A stretch of 64,000 nucleotides of DNA from Cryptomeria japonica (Eukaryota > Streptophyta > Pinopsida > Cupressales > Cupressaceae). The notes beneath the pieces were generated by a model, which was not told the origin of the DNA, did not search any database, and saw only the letters and a list, made by a program, of their open reading frames with translations. The first letter of the stretch is position 1. Each line of letters opens with the position of its first letter. This document shows, piece after piece, positions 34,780 through 46,762 of this stretch. The stretch covers positions 910,413,009-910,477,008 of the forward strand of contig NC_081414.1 of the NCBI RefSeq assembly GCF_030272615.1, in the 5' to 3' direction. The translations under genes were made by a program, and so were the position numbers.

Positions 34780-36009
34780 ATGGTGACTAATGCTAAGTTA
34801 TCCAAGAAGGTCAAAGACCAAGAAGAAGAAAATAGAGCACTCAGGGAGAGGTTGGAGCAGCTAGCAATAAAACTAATTGAAGTAGAAGTTAAGACTGAAG
34901 AAGTCCCTGATAAGGTAGGAGTTAAGGGCAAAATGGTGGAAATAGAAGATGAGGTTCACATACCTGACCCTGTTCTTGAGAAAGAACCATTCTTGAAGGC
35001 TTTGAGAACCATGAATGGTAAAACCTTAGAGGGAGTGGCTCTTCTCAGTGGAAAGATGGATCCTGATGCTCTTATAGATTGGATTGAAGGCCTGGAAAAC
35101 TATTTTGAATGTGATGGAATAACTGAAGCACAAAAGGTTAAAGTAGCAAAATCAAGGTTGAGAGGGGCAGCCTTAACTTGGTGGAAGTTCATCCAAGAGG
35201 AAAGGGTGAAAGAAGGTAAGCAACCAATAGCCACTTGGAAAGCAATGGTAACCAAAATTAGAGAAACCTATCCTCCTGAAGACTATGAAATCCAACTACA
35301 TAGGAAAAGACAAAACTTGAGACAAAAAGACTTAGATGTCAGTAGCTACACTGAGTAATTTCAAAAACTATACATGAGATCCAAGGTAGTAGAGGATGAG
35401 AGTATAAGAGTAGCAAGGTATTTGAAAGGATTGAGATGGAACATACAAGAAGAGATGAGTTTGTTATGTCCATAAAAAGTTCACAAGTGTTATCAACTAG
35501 CACTCAAAGTGGAAGAGAAGAATAAGAGAAAGAAAGAACAACGCAACAGAGGAAGAGGTAGGGGAAGAGATGGTAGAGGCCATAGAGGAATTTTTGGTGG
35601 AAGAGGAGATCAAAAGTCCCAAGGAGAATCCAAACTTATTGAGCAAAGTGGGGATTCATATAGCAAGAGCAGCTATAGAGGATGGGGATCTAGCAACCCA
35701 GGTAGAGGTAGATCTAGTGGACCAGGAAGAGGGTCCTACTTCTCCACCATGAAATGCTACAACTGTCAGAAGTTGGGGAACCTTGCCTACAGATGTCCAG
35801 AGAAACCCACTTCATCACAAGGAGGTGAAAGAAAAGTGCATTATGTGCAAGAAAATCCGGCAAGTAGTAAAGTTCATGAAGTGAGATTAACATCAGAAGA
35901 TGGGGAGAGTTTGATAATGAGAAGAGTCTTGATAAAGGATCCAATCAAGGAGGAACCTATTCAAAGAAGGTCATTGTTTATAATTAAGTGCAATATCATG
36001 GGAAAGGTA
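34780..36009 (+). pseudogene. chromovirus gag
   Basis: The ATG at 34780 opens with a charged heptad-like stretch (VKDQEEENRALRERLEQL), likely coiled coil. A retrotransposon Gag domain follows (LIDWIEGLENYF, LRGAALTWWKFI, YPPEDYEIQLHRKR; about 35060-35310), then a Gly/Arg/Ser-rich region (35515-35745) and the knuckle CYNCQKLGNLAYRC (about 35755-35796), in which the His of CCHC is Asn. In-frame stops lie at 35356 (TAA) and 35473 (TAA). Gag would form the particle and bind RNA. The zinc-binding defect and the stops make this copy inactive. Confidence 0.87.
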
Positions 36010-36387
36010 TGAAAGGTGGTCATTAATTCAGGATCCATATATAACATAGTTTCAAAAGAAGTAGTGAGGAAACTAAAGCTATAAATAATCCCTCACACAC
36101 ATCTCTATAGAGTCACATGGTTGAATAGGGAGCAACATGTTCTTGTCAATGAACAAACATGGGTAGAATTCACTATAGGAGGGTATCAAGATAGGTTCTT
36201 ATGTGATATTCTTCCAATGGATGCTTTCCATCTACTTCTTGGTAGACCTTGGCAATTTGACAAGAAAGCCATACACAATGGTGAAAATAACTCCTACTCA
36301 TTTCAGAAGGATGGTGTTACATGCAACATTTAGTCTATAAATGAAGGAAAAGAGGGCAGTAGGTCAAAGAATCATAATGTTTTAATA
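36010..36387 (+). pseudogene. chromovirus protease
   Basis: This is in frame with gag after a TGA at 36010. The active-site region reads VINSGSIYNIVS, so the catalytic Asp of D-S-G is Asn. Further down are WVEFTIGGYQDRFLCDILP and HLLLGRPWQFD, the G-R-P-W motif typical of plant gypsy proteases. Stops lie at 36082 (TAA) and 36331 (TAG). Inactive by the active-site change alone. Confidence 0.82.
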
Positions 36388-37818
36388 GTGAATGAGAAAG
36401 AGTTTATTAACACACTTGAAGAGGATAAAGGAGTGGGATTTGCACTCATAATGACACCCAAGGAAGAAAAGAAGGAGAAGAAGGTTGAAATACCACAAGA
36501 AGTGCAACAAATACTAGATAAATTTAAAGAAATTATAAGGGATGGAACACCTGCAACCTTACCACCTCCTAGAGCCATTAGCCATCAGATAGACTTCATA
36601 CCAGCAACCTCTTTACCAAACAAAGTAGCCTATAAGATGACACCTGAGCAGAACAAAGAAGTGGCAAGACAAGTGCAAGAACTCCTAGATCAAAATTTGA
36701 TAAGAAAGAGTATAAGTCCTTGTGTAGTACCTGCAGTTTTAGCACCAAAGAAAGGAGGTACATGGAGATTATGCACAGATTCAAGAGCCATTAATAGAAT
36801 CACTATTAGGTATAGATTTTCTATTCTAAGGATTGAGGATTTGATGGATTGTTTGGGAGGTGCTAAGTATTTCATAAAAATTGACCTCAAGAGTGGTTAT
36901 CACCAGATCAGAATAAAAGAAGGCGATGAATGGAAAACAACCTTCAAAACAAATGAGGGTCTTTATGAGTGGCTAGTTATGCCATTTGGTCTTTCTAATG
37001 CCCCAAGTACATTCATGAGACTCATGAATGAAGAGTTGCATGATTTCATTGGTAAATTTGTAGTGGTGTACTTAGATGACATTCTAATTTTTAGTAAAAC
37101 TCAAGAAGAGCATTTGAAGCATCTTGAAATTGTTTTGAACAAATTATATGATGAACAACTGACAATCAATTTGGAAAAGTGTGATTCTATGAAACAGGAA
37201 TTGGTTTATCTTGGCTTTGTGATCTCAGGTGGAGATTTGAAAATGGATAAAACCAAGGTGGAAGCCATCACAAATTGGCCTACACCCAAATCAGCAAGTG
37301 ATGTCCGAAGTTTTCATGGCTTAGCACAGTTCTACAGGAAGTTCATCAGAGGGTTTAGTGAAATTTGTGCACCAATGCTTGATACTATAAAAGGTGGAGT
37401 TAAGGTAAAGTTTCAGTGGACAGATGTAGCAAATAATGGGCTTGAACTTTTGAAAACCAAGGTTTCTTCTCAACCAATGCTTATACTTCCTAGTTTTGAC
37501 AAGTTATTTACTATTGAATTTGATGCTAGTAATATTGCAGTAGGTGCAATGTTGAGTCAGGATAATAGACTTGTAGCTTTCTTTAGTGAAAAGTTAAATG
37601 ATGCTAAAAAGAAGTACTCTTCCTATGTTTTGGAACTCTATGCTTTAGTTCAAGCACTTAGAAAGTGGAGACATTATTTGCTTCTAAAGGAGTTTGTTGT
37701 TTATACAGATAATCAGGCTTTGAGTTTCTTGAATTCACAAGATAAGTTAAATCATAGGCATGTCAAATGGGTTGAGTACTTACAATCATACACTTTTACT
37801 CTTAAGCACAAGAAATGA
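36388..37818 (+). pseudogene. chromovirus reverse transcriptase and RNase H (476 uninterrupted codons)
   Basis: RT motifs appear in order: GGTWRLCTDSRAINRITIRY, FIKIDLKSGYHQIRI (first catalytic Asp), LVMPFGLSNAPSTFMRLM and VVVYLDDILIFS (YLDD at about 37069-37080). After the thumb and connection, RNase H shows IEFDASNIAVGAML, LYALVQALRKWRHYL and VVYTDNQALSF. It ends at TGA 37816-37818 just before NKVADALSRR, which continues in frame. All main catalytic residues I can see are intact, in contrast to the protease and gag. Confidence 0.92.
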
Positions 37819-38781
37819 CAATGCAATAAAGTAGCAGATGCTTTGAGTAGAAGGCTTCTAACAATATAGGAAGTACAGGTTTAGAGTATTGGCATAGAGT
37901 GCTTCAAAGGAATGTATCCCGATGATGAAGATTTTGCAGCCATCTATAAGATTTGCTAGGCATTTGATAATTCTTTTCAGAGTGAATTTGTTGATTATAC
38001 TTTGTAAAATGGTTTGTTGTTTAAAGGTGGGCAGCTATGTGTTCCTAAAATCTCAATGAGGGAGAATTTGATTCAAGAAAAGCACAATGGGTGTTTGAGT
38101 GGACATTTTGGTCTCAACAAAACATTGGAGTTGGTGCAACATTTCTATTATTGGCCTAAAATGCAACGAGATGTCAGAAGGTATGTGGAGCAATGTATGG
38201 TTTGTTAGAAGGCAAAAGGTACTACTTCTAATGCTGGTCTTTATCAGCCTCTTCCAATTCCTACAAGGCCTTGGGATTGTGTTAGCATAGATTTTGTAGT
38301 AGGCTTACCTAAGACTCAAACTAGTTTTGATAGAATTTTTGTTATTGTGGATAGATTTAGTAAAATGGCACACTTTGTTCCTTGCAAAAATACACATGAT
38401 TCTAGTCATATAGCCTATTTTTTTTTCAAGGAAGTGATTAGAATCCATGGTTTACCTTCTAGCATTGTTTGTGATCGAGATGTTAAGTTTCTTGGCCATT
38501 TCTGGAAGACATTGTGGAAAAGATTGGGTACTAATCTTTCTTATGGTTCAGCTTATCACCCACAGACTGATGGCCAAACTGAGGTGTTCAATAAGACTCT
38601 TGGAAACCTCTTAAGGTGTTTGACAAAGGAATATGGCCAAATTTGGGATCAACTCATCCATCAGGCAGAATTTGCATATAATGATAGTGTTAACAGGTCA
38701 ACTGGTAAGAGTCCCTTTGAGATTGTTTATGGTATGCACCCAAGGGGTGTCATGGAGTTAAGGGATCTTGGTAACTTGTAG
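37819..38781 (+). pseudogene. chromovirus integrase
   Basis: The frame continues past further stops (near 37867 and 38005). The HHCC zinc domain reads HNGCLSGHFGLNKTLELV...CMVC, followed by TAG at 38206. The catalytic core has DCVSIDFVVGLP (D), SIVCDRDVKF (D) and HPQTDGQTEVFNKTL (E), with the usual gypsy MDRFSKMAHFVPC. It ends at TAG 38779-38781. The D-D-E residues are preserved. Confidence 0.9.
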
Positions 38782-39367
38782 AAAAAGAGTGGTACAACAG
38801 ATGACATGGCTCAATCAATGAAGGAAGTTCATGAGCAAGTGAAAAAGACTCTTCAGGATACCTCACCGAAAGTGAAAGCTAGAGTGGATGCATCAAAGAG
38901 GGATGCTCAATTTTTCAGTTGGGGACTTTGTAATGGTGCACTTGAACAAGTATAGATTGCAAAAGGGAGTTCCCAGCAAGCTCCAAATGAGGTGGACAGG
39001 TCCTTGCAAGATATTGGCTAAGTATAATTCTAATGCATATAAAATTGATTTGCCTACTGATCTTTCTTTGTCTCCTATTTTCAATGTTTCAGATTTGGTG
39101 GCATTCCAAGGTCAGCTTCCTAAGGAGGATGATAGAGTTTCAAATGTTCACAAGTCACTTTCAGACCTATCTTTTCCTCCTCCATCCATTCCTCAAGCTG
39201 AACAGGTGTTGGACTCAAGAGTTTACAAGAGGACTCGCCATCAAGTGTACATGGAGCATCTCAACAAGTGGAAAGATAAACCACTTTCAGAAGCCACTTG
39301 GGTACACGAGTCTGAGTTCTCTAAGTCTAGAATTCCTTCTTCTTTTCTGCCTCATAGGGTCACATGA
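38782..39367 (+). pseudogene. integrase C-terminus with chromodomain-like end
   Basis: From 38888 a 159-codon frame reads FSVGDFVMVHLNKYR (the GPF/Y-module start), MRWTGPCKILAKY, then VLDSRVYKRTRHQVYMEHLNKWKDKPL and ATWVHESEF, the pattern of a chromodomain (R...Y-x-V-x-W-x...A-T-W). It is one base out of frame with upstream integrase because of an extra T in the T5 run at 38911-38915. In chromoviruses this domain directs integration to marked chromatin. The W-K position is kept, but the aromatic cage should be checked. Confidence 0.85.
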
Positions 39368-39377
39368 CTTCTTTATC

Positions 39378-39390
39378 TTTTGGGGGAGTA
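39378..39390 (+). promoter_or_regulatory. Polypurine tract of the chromovirus
   Basis: TTTTGGGGGAGTA lies directly before the 3' LTR start at 39391. Confidence 0.8.
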
Positions 39391-41355
39391 TGGTGTAGGA
39401 GCACCTAGTTTTGCTTATACTCTCCATTTTTGGTATTTTTCATGCTTAAGTGTCTTGGTAGTTTTGCAATGTTGTCATAGGTTTTTTTGAGTCATTTCAT
39501 AAATGTTTGATCTCATTTTGTGCTTGAGAGATCAAGTTTTGTTTTCCTAAGGTTTGAGTTGTCAGTTTTGTGCTCCTAGGCCAAATAAGGCTAAAAAGTG
39601 GAAAATTGCCTTATAGGCTTAGTCATGCTTTGGAAAGAATTGAAACACATTTAGAAAGTGTCTTTAATCATTCCTAGGTGATTTTGGAAGGTTGGTTGAG
39701 TTAGGTTTCTCAAATTGCCACTTGGAGCAACAAAAGTTGTCATTCTTGCTTGTAAAAGTTGTCATTTTGGACACTTTTTGTAAAAAGAAGATAAAAATGG
39801 CTTTATGTCCATGAAAGAATTGATAACTACCTTCCAATACTATTTATATGCCTCCCTCTTCTTGGTATAGGGTTGTCTTTTGTTCTTTTTATCATAATCA
39901 ATTGAAAGAGCAAGCATTTTTCTAACTTTTCTCATGTTTTGAATTTCATTTGGATAGCAGTCCATACTGGGGCTTCTCTTTTCCATACTGTACCTTTTGG
40001 AAAGTGGATTTATTGTATATTCAATTCTCTTTATCTAATTAGTTTGCAGGTATTGCATTTGGAAGTTGGTTCTATAAAATTGTTTCCATTTTGCTGCTTG
40101 ACTGCCCTGTCAAGGGTTTTGGACTCCAAAATGCATCAACTTGTCTAAATCCAGGTTTGGGCTCCCATGGGTGGACTTAGACAAGTTTTATTGCATATGT
40201 ACAGTGTAAATATTTTATAGTTTGGCCATGGTTATGTAAAAGAAGTGTTTTTGAGTATATGCTAGGCAAGTTGGAGATGGATTTGGCTAGCAAGTGTGAA
40301 CAAAGACTCAAACAAGTTTGTGCTCAAAGGTCAATTGAGTGAAAAAACCTAAGGCAGAGGTTTTCACTAGTATCCTTTCAATTTTAGAGACATTTGAAGC
40401 TCCAAACAATGTTTTCTTTACCTTGCAAATGTGTTGAGTTGTAGCTGGCAGTGAGCTCCCTGTTTTGGGAATTTAATGTCTTCTTGAATCCCAAATTGCT
40501 TTATGAACATGTCCATGCCTTTTGCATCTTGTGACAAGTGCTAACAATGTTTTGGGGAGGTTGATACATGCATTGGTGAAGTTTCCATGAAGTTCTAACC
40601 TTTCAAAGTGCAGAAAAAATAGTGAATTAGCAGTGACAGTGCACATGACAATCATCTTATGGTTTGTATAGAAAATGTTTGATATAATGTCATGCAGGAC
40701 AGAGTTGGAGAATGGTTCTAAATGATGCGGTAGAGGTTCTATAAGAGTTTGGAGGCTTGGTTTGTGGTTTAGAAGTGACTTCCTTTGTTTCATGAGCAAA
40801 ACCCTCTCAAAACCCTACTTTCTTGTCTAAAAATGTGGACAATCACTATACCATCTTCTCAGGAGCTAAAACCATAAAAAATCCTTGGGTTTAGACCTTG
40901 TTGACACCTTCCATGTCAAGTTTCATGGTGGTTATTTCCATCATTTCCCTATGCAAGAAAAATTTACCCAATCAGGCCTCCACGGGCTAGTAGCCTTTTT
41001 GCCTTGTTTTACTAAAAAGTTGAACCCGATTGCCTCAATGGTACTAGAACCTTCCAAAATATTGAAGGATAGTTGAAATACACACAATGAGCCTAATTCA
41101 ATCAATATTGACAGTGAAGACATCATCTTGGGGTGTGGACCTATGGTGGAGGATTTGAGTAATATTGAGGAAATAAGCTTGAGCAAGGGAGTGTAGCAAC
41201 ATAATAGGGTGGTTGTTTGAGAAGAGGTGTGGATGTTGAAGGTTGATATTACAAACATTAATTGAGAACAAAAGAAAAGAATATCCTTTGGGTCCCCTTG
41301 ATTGATTAAACCAATTTAGACTTATTGAGCAACTTCTCACCCAATCTCCCTATCA
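39391..41355 (+). repeat. 3' LTR of the chromovirus
   Basis: 1965 bp, collinear with 32740-34696 with scattered substitutions and small indels. It ends CTCCCTATCA, then GTATA. Confidence 0.9.
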
Positions 41356-43363
41356 GTATACCATAGCTTGTATAGAATAGGTTATAAAATCTATAACATC
41401 CAATGAACCCCTTCTAAATCAAAGTCAAATTATCCCTTGCAAACTAAAAAAATGTAAAGCTAAGATTTTAAATTAAGATCAAAGTATCCTTCCCAATACA
41501 CCTATTCCATTACGAGATCAAAATATATTCCTTTTTTTAACTTCATAATCTCACTCCATTACAAGACCCAAGTATATCTTATATGTCACCTTAAGAGAAA
41601 AGATTCCTTTTAACTCTACTTCCTAATATTATTATAAGTAAATATCAAAGTGTCCCTCCATATCCATCCCAAATTCCGAACATATCTTCTAATCATCATC
41701 ATGATCTTGAACCTCCACAAGATCTTACCATACCTACACAAGAAAAAAATATCAAAACACAACCTAAGCTATTATCCAAACTTGTTCATCAAAAAGATTG
41801 ATGCACCCTTAAGTGAAACCCTCCATTACGTATCTCCTATCCCACCTTTCTTTCTTTGATCTTGATTTCCCTACAAATATCATCCATCATATATTATTCA
41901 TTCCACCTATGCATCTCCATCCCATATTTGATCTTGATTTATCTCTCGGCTTTCATATATGGATATCATTCCTAAGCATATCAAAACCACCATTTTTATG
42001 GCCCCAAGAAGAATGTGAAAAATCATAAGCACAAGGTTTGAGTAAAAAAGAAATCATATCACAAGGAAGCTCCATCTATCAATCCTATCCCACCACACCC
42101 CATCCTTAATTAGGGGCATCTTCTTGACCTAGTCATGGGAGTGTATCTACATCATTATCTTTAGGGAATGAAAAATTAACCTAAGCTTGAATCCAACAAT
42201 ACTAAAATCAAAATTGTGCACTTCAAAAGATAAAAACATTTGAGCTTTCATGAAAATCATGAGTGAAAGATTGATGCTGCCCTAAGCCATCTCCTTGCAT
42301 ATCTTTCTTTCCTAATCTATAACATTTCTATCATTACCTATCTAGCTATATTTGTCTTGATAGGATGTATCCTTCCTATATTAGGCCTTATCTAGCTCTA
42401 TTTATGCCTTGATGAATGCATATTTCCTATGCCTGACACTATTTATCTAAATCGAGCTTATCCTTTTGGCAAGAGAAATGTTGGTTGTTTGACTTGCTTT
42501 GTTATTTGGTCTTTTGCTCATTTATTTACTATTTGAATCTATTTGCATTCATCATTTTATCTTTGATCTTTTTATATTTTTTATCTTTTGATTTTCTTAT
42601 ACTTATTGACTTATCTAGATTTTTAATTGTTATATCATAATATTTGATAATTAATCATATCATAATCTTTTATCCTTGATATTAATCTTAAAATTTGATC
42701 CTTGATCATTTTAAGTTAATCTTAATCTCACATCCTTGGTCTCAATCTTAGTGTTTGATCCTTCATCTTTGATCTGTAATGTTTTTGATCTTTTCTTCTC
42801 ACTTATTCTAAGGAAGCTCGATGAATCTTCGATCTTGACATTGTGGTGAAGAGTGAAGAACGTGGCATGGTCCTTGCTTCTATGCATATCCTATTGATAT
42901 TTTCCTTTCACCTATTCCAAGGAAGTTCATGAAAGCCTCGATCTTGATATCATGGTGGAGACTGAATAATGGGGCATGGTCATTGATTTGTCTTTCATTT
43001 TTTATTTTTTGATCTTGATCATTGTTTTATTATATGTGGTTCAATCCATAAAAATCTCAATGTTGATATAAAGCACAACAAATAATACAAGACATTATAT
43101 CCATCTTTCGTAATTGTATATCCTTCCATCTTGCACCTTTACCCTTCCATTCAATTGTCTACTTATATGCTTCTATTTATTCATACATCTCTTGCACAAA
43201 TGTCATATCCCTTTTTGAGAGTTTGACTTGAAGTCACTTTTTGTCTAATCTCTTAAGGGGGCACCCATCCATCCTATTTCCATCATATCACTGGGGCATA
43301 TCATTAGTATCATTTTTCTTTGAAAGAATTGTCATAAAGGGCATTATCTCAAAGAGGGGGAAA
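41356..43363 (+). mobile_element. Non-coding 3' internal region of an outer LTR element, ending in a polypurine tract
   Basis: No coding frame is supported. Degenerate TTGATC/ATCTT words fill 42500-42780, and an imperfect duplication (42795-42880 and 42904-42986) shares CTATTC(C/T)AAGGAAG and GGCATGGTC. Near 43254 AAGGGGGGCACCC recalls the G-run that lies before the 3' LTR in other elements here. AAAGAGGGGGAAA at 43351-43363 directly precedes TGTAGACATATG, read as a new LTR start. The 5' part of this outer element was not identified; the chromovirus may have inserted into it. Confidence 0.5.
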
Positions 43364-43408
43364 TGTAGACATATGAAAATGGCTAGTATTTTCATCTTGT
43401 CATGTTAC
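43364..43408 (+). repeat. First 45 bp of the 3' LTR of the outer element
   Basis: It starts TGTAGACATATG after the purine tract and is cut at GTTAC (43404-43408) by the non-autonomous element. It resumes at about 62136, again with GTTAC. Confidence 0.55.
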
Positions 43409-44435
43409 TGTATACACCTAAAAATGGTCTGAAGATAGTTAATTAAATACGCAGTTATTTGATTAATCCCCCTTCCCAATTAATTGAATTCACAAACAAT
43501 TTGATTAATTTCTCTATTCATCTACTAGTAAATAAATCTACATGATTTATTTATATAGTTTATTTCATATCCCCCTTTGATTAATTACTTCTAAATTAAT
43601 TAATTCCCCTCATTTTAATCAATTCTTCTAATTCCTAATTAAGATTAACAAACTCAAGTTTGTTGAGATTAATTATCATTTTCCAAATTATTTGAATTTC
43701 TAAATTCAAATGAGCAAATGGCTCCTAAATTTTAACCACCTAACCTAACCATCCCCTAACCTAACCCATTCCACCTAACCCTATCCTATCTTACACATTC
43801 TAACCTCCTATGGTGTGGATATTCTCCCCTTGAGACACATGGCACTTTTGCCACATGTCTCCTCCCTTGGGCACTTGCCCTCTCATGAGCAAGGCTCCTT
43901 GACACTTGTCACCACAGAGATGACAAGTGTCCCTTCCTCCAACCTCTTCTCCAACTTCCTCAATCTTGGCCCTTGATATCTTCAAATCAAATCTAGACCG
44001 TTGATTCCTGCCACCTTAGCTTTGGCCTTGGAATTCCTATAAATATCCCCCATTTTGGAGCAATAAGGATCCCTTGCATTCATATTTTTAGCATCACTAC
44101 TATAAGATTTGCATTTCAATTATCTAGTAATTAGAATTTTGGATTAATCATAGCATGTTAATCTAGTTTCTTAGATCATGCATTTCATATCATTTGCATA
44201 ATCAATCATGATCAAGTAGCTACTCAACTCTTCAGTTGTCACTTTGGAGGTCATTGCTCTGCTGAGAACCAATCAATCCAACACCTTCAAGGTCTTTAAG
44301 AATAGAGGAAAATGGGACATTCCAAGGAAGGCTTATGGTTTGCATCTCAAATTTAGTTTTCAATTAAGCTTTCCATTATGTTTTATTGCCTCATTATATG
44401 TGTATGCCTTTCTATTTAGCAGATTTTTAGCATCA
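43409..44435 (+). repeat. 5' LTR of the non-autonomous element
   Basis: 1027 bp with an AT-rich U3, a TATAAATA box at 44038-44045 (context TTCCTATAAATATCCCCC), and a segment at 43800-43930 rich in CACTTG/GACACATG words. It matches 45370-45538 plus 61273-62133. Confidence 0.88.
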
Positions 44436-45369
44436 AATTAATTAGCGGCTACGATGGCGCCACCCGCTCCCAAAAATGGCAATTTTTTTTTAAAAATGAT
44501 TTTTTTGAAAAAAACTAAGCATGATAAATAAATAAAATTTTTTTGGGGTGCGAGTTGTCGAAAATAAAAAAAATCCAAGAAACCCATTTTGTAATTCGAA
44601 AAACCCATGTAAAAAATGTAATTTTTTTACAAACCCACATGGAGAAAATGCAAAAATTGTTTTTTTTCTACAAATAGCTAAATTTTTCAAAAATCAGCTA
44701 ACAATTGACAAAGCTAGGTTTTCTCGAAGTACGTACTGATGGACCATAGGCCGGAGGATGCTCGTGTCGCCGAACTCGCTCAAACCTATGCTAGTGGTAC
44801 AGGATTACCATTCCTTCCTCCAGAGCAACTTTTTCAAATAACTGAAATGCACAAATGAAGAGTGGTAAAAGAAATTCACCTTTTTAAACTCACAATGGGG
44901 CATTTAAGTGGTTTTTTTATTCCACTAATTTTTAATTATCTAATCAACTAATCAACTTGATAGGGCAGTGTTTTCAAATTTCTTATCGGGAAATGAATCA
45001 GATCAACTCTAAAAATCAGACAATCATTAAAAATCTAAAAATCGTAAAAAATTCAAAAAAATAAAAAAATCGTGAAAAATTCAAAAACATTGAAAAAATT
45101 ATTTGATTCATCTCTCGAGGGGGCATCCTCGCATAGAAATCTATCAGTCAGCATCTGGAACATCATATCGAGATTTATCATCTCAAACATTGAAACTGCA
45201 TCATATCGAGATTTATCATCTCAAAATTGAATCAATATCGTATTGAAACCAAATCCGCATCAAATCAAGACCAAATCTGCATCCTATCAAAATCAATATT
45301 AGCAACATCATCAATCGAGTTTTCTTTGAACCAACGCTTCATCACACATCGCTTCAAAGAGAGGCAAAA
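44436..45369 (+). mobile_element. Internal region of the non-autonomous element
   Basis: Starts AATTAATTAGCGGC, with TGGCGCC at 44455-44461 as a possible but displaced primer site. It contains A/T homopolymer-rich sequence, CTCGAGGGGGCATCC near 45114, and two copies of a 27-bp repeat (45161-45187 and 45199-45225, CATCATATCGAGATTTATCA core). It ends in a polypurine tract at 45356-45369. No protein similarity is visible. Confidence 0.65.
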
Positions 45370-45538
45370 TGTATACACCTAAAAATGGTTTTAAGATAGT
45401 TAATTAAATATGCAGTTATTTGATTAGTCCCCCTTCCCAATTAATTGAATTCACAAGCAATTTGATTAATTTCTCTATTCATCTACTAGTAAATAAATCT
45501 ACATGATTTATTTATATAGTTCATTTCATATCCCCCCC
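45370..45538 (+). repeat. Left piece of the split 3' LTR
   Basis: Matches the first part of 43409-44435 and ends in ATTTCATATC plus C residues (45523-45538), the target-site duplication of the LINE. Confidence 0.85.
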
Positions 45539-45817
45539 CTTTTTTTTAATAAGTAAATAGCTACAGAGGGGCAATGCCCTTGTATTAATCAAAAAAGAGA
45601 ATACAAGGCCTGATTCAGTGAGAGCGGTAGGGGGAAAGAACTGGGAAGAAAACCCCCTACCTTAGCTCTATTCCTTAAACAAAGAAAAACTAGCAATGAA
45701 GGCTAGATGAGTACAAGACATCAGATACCAACCTCTTGAAGGTAGATAACAAAGGCTTTAAAACAAAATAGACAATAACAAAATCAGAGAAACTGGAGAG
45801 AACAATGACAACCAGAG

Positions 45818-46762
45818 TCAAAGGGAGTCTTCAGAAGCACTATCCACAGGAGCATGAGCCGCATCCAGGACAATAGGGCATTCAGTGCCACAGTTCAAGT
45901 GAGCCGCCGATTCTTCCTTCTCCTTAGGGAGTCGATAGTCATTTGGGAACCACTCCTCACCAAGCCCAAACCCCTAGTCATTACCAACCACCAAGTCTCC
46001 ATTCTCCAAAATCCCAAAATCATCAGCACCCGCTAGCTCTTCATCATGAAGAAATTTTTCCCTCCATTCTGACGTGAAGTTGTTTTGGATGCCGATTGCT
46101 TTAAGAAGGAATTCAATGTTCCTAGTAATGACAGGTCAGGTTGCTTGAAGAGTATCAAAGTCCAGGGAGTTAACAATCACAAGCTTCCTCACCTCCGCCC
46201 CATTGCCTAAGGTCATATAGTAATTTTGTGGAAGCAAAATTCACAGATTGGCATCAATATTATCCAATACAGCATCAATCTTCCCCAAAAGGTGATTTTT
46301 AAACATCATTTGAGTTAAGAGTTTTGCTCTCTACTTGCTAGTACCCATGTATAATATCATTGCAAGGAAAAATGTCGGGATATCGACATTGGCTCTGTAC
46401 CTGTGATAAGCCATAAGGAATTCCTTTCCCAGAATCCTCTTAAGGCTATGGAGAATAAGAGGATGTCGAGAGAAGATAACCTCTTGTAGACATTTGTCCA
46501 TGATTTCACCCAGGAAAGCCATCTGGTGACAAGTAGGTTCAAGGAGAATTGGGGTCTCCATAGCAAGTCACCGAGAAAAGAAAGCAACTGTTTGATGGAA
46601 AAAAGAGGGCATTCCATTGTTAAATAGCAAGACATCAAACCAGAGAATACGACACCCTATAGGTAGTTCATGCCAAATGAATACACACATGTGTGAAATG
46701 CCAGTGTCCAAACAACATCTGAGCCAAAGCTCGTCAACTTAATGTCGTCCGACTTTAACCAT
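45818..46762 (-). pseudogene. Unrecognised 315-codon frame downstream of LINE RNase H
   Basis: From ATG 46762 one frame runs to TGA 45818-45820 with six internal stops (46739, 46568, 46331, 46241, 46136, 45974) and no shift. It has protein-like composition: CVFIWHELPIGCRILWFDVL, KCLQEVIFSRHP, EVRKLVIVNSLDFDTL and an acidic, Ala-rich C-terminus. It is not part of the usual EN-RT-RNase H set of plant L1 elements. I do not recognise it. It could be a third ORF, a C-terminal ORF2 extension, or a captured sequence. Several of the stops could come from single transitions in Gln, Arg or Trp codons. Confidence 0.45.

Larger units (their letters stand above)
32740..41355 (+). mobile_element. Ty3/gypsy chromovirus-type element, full length but decayed
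   Basis: LTRs at 32740-34696 and 39391-41355 start TGGTGTAGGAGC and end CTCCCTATCA. Flanks are GTACA (32735-32739) and GTATA (41356-41360), a target duplication with one transition. The PBS is at 34700 and the polypurine tract is TTTTGGGGGAGTA before 39391. Gag, protease, RT, RNase H and integrase lie in gypsy order in a single frame from 34780, with about ten in-frame stops. A one-base slip in a T run (38911-38915) shifts the chromodomain segment. Visible LTR differences suggest an older insertion than the element at 48528. Confidence 0.93.

Noticed and set aside
39033-39398. 121-codon frame overlapping the chromodomain
   Set aside because: Alternative frame of the integrase C-terminus, running into the LTR.
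44244-44441. 65-codon frame at the end of the 5' LTR
   Set aside because: Not conserved in the paired LTR (deletion near 61975) and without similarity.
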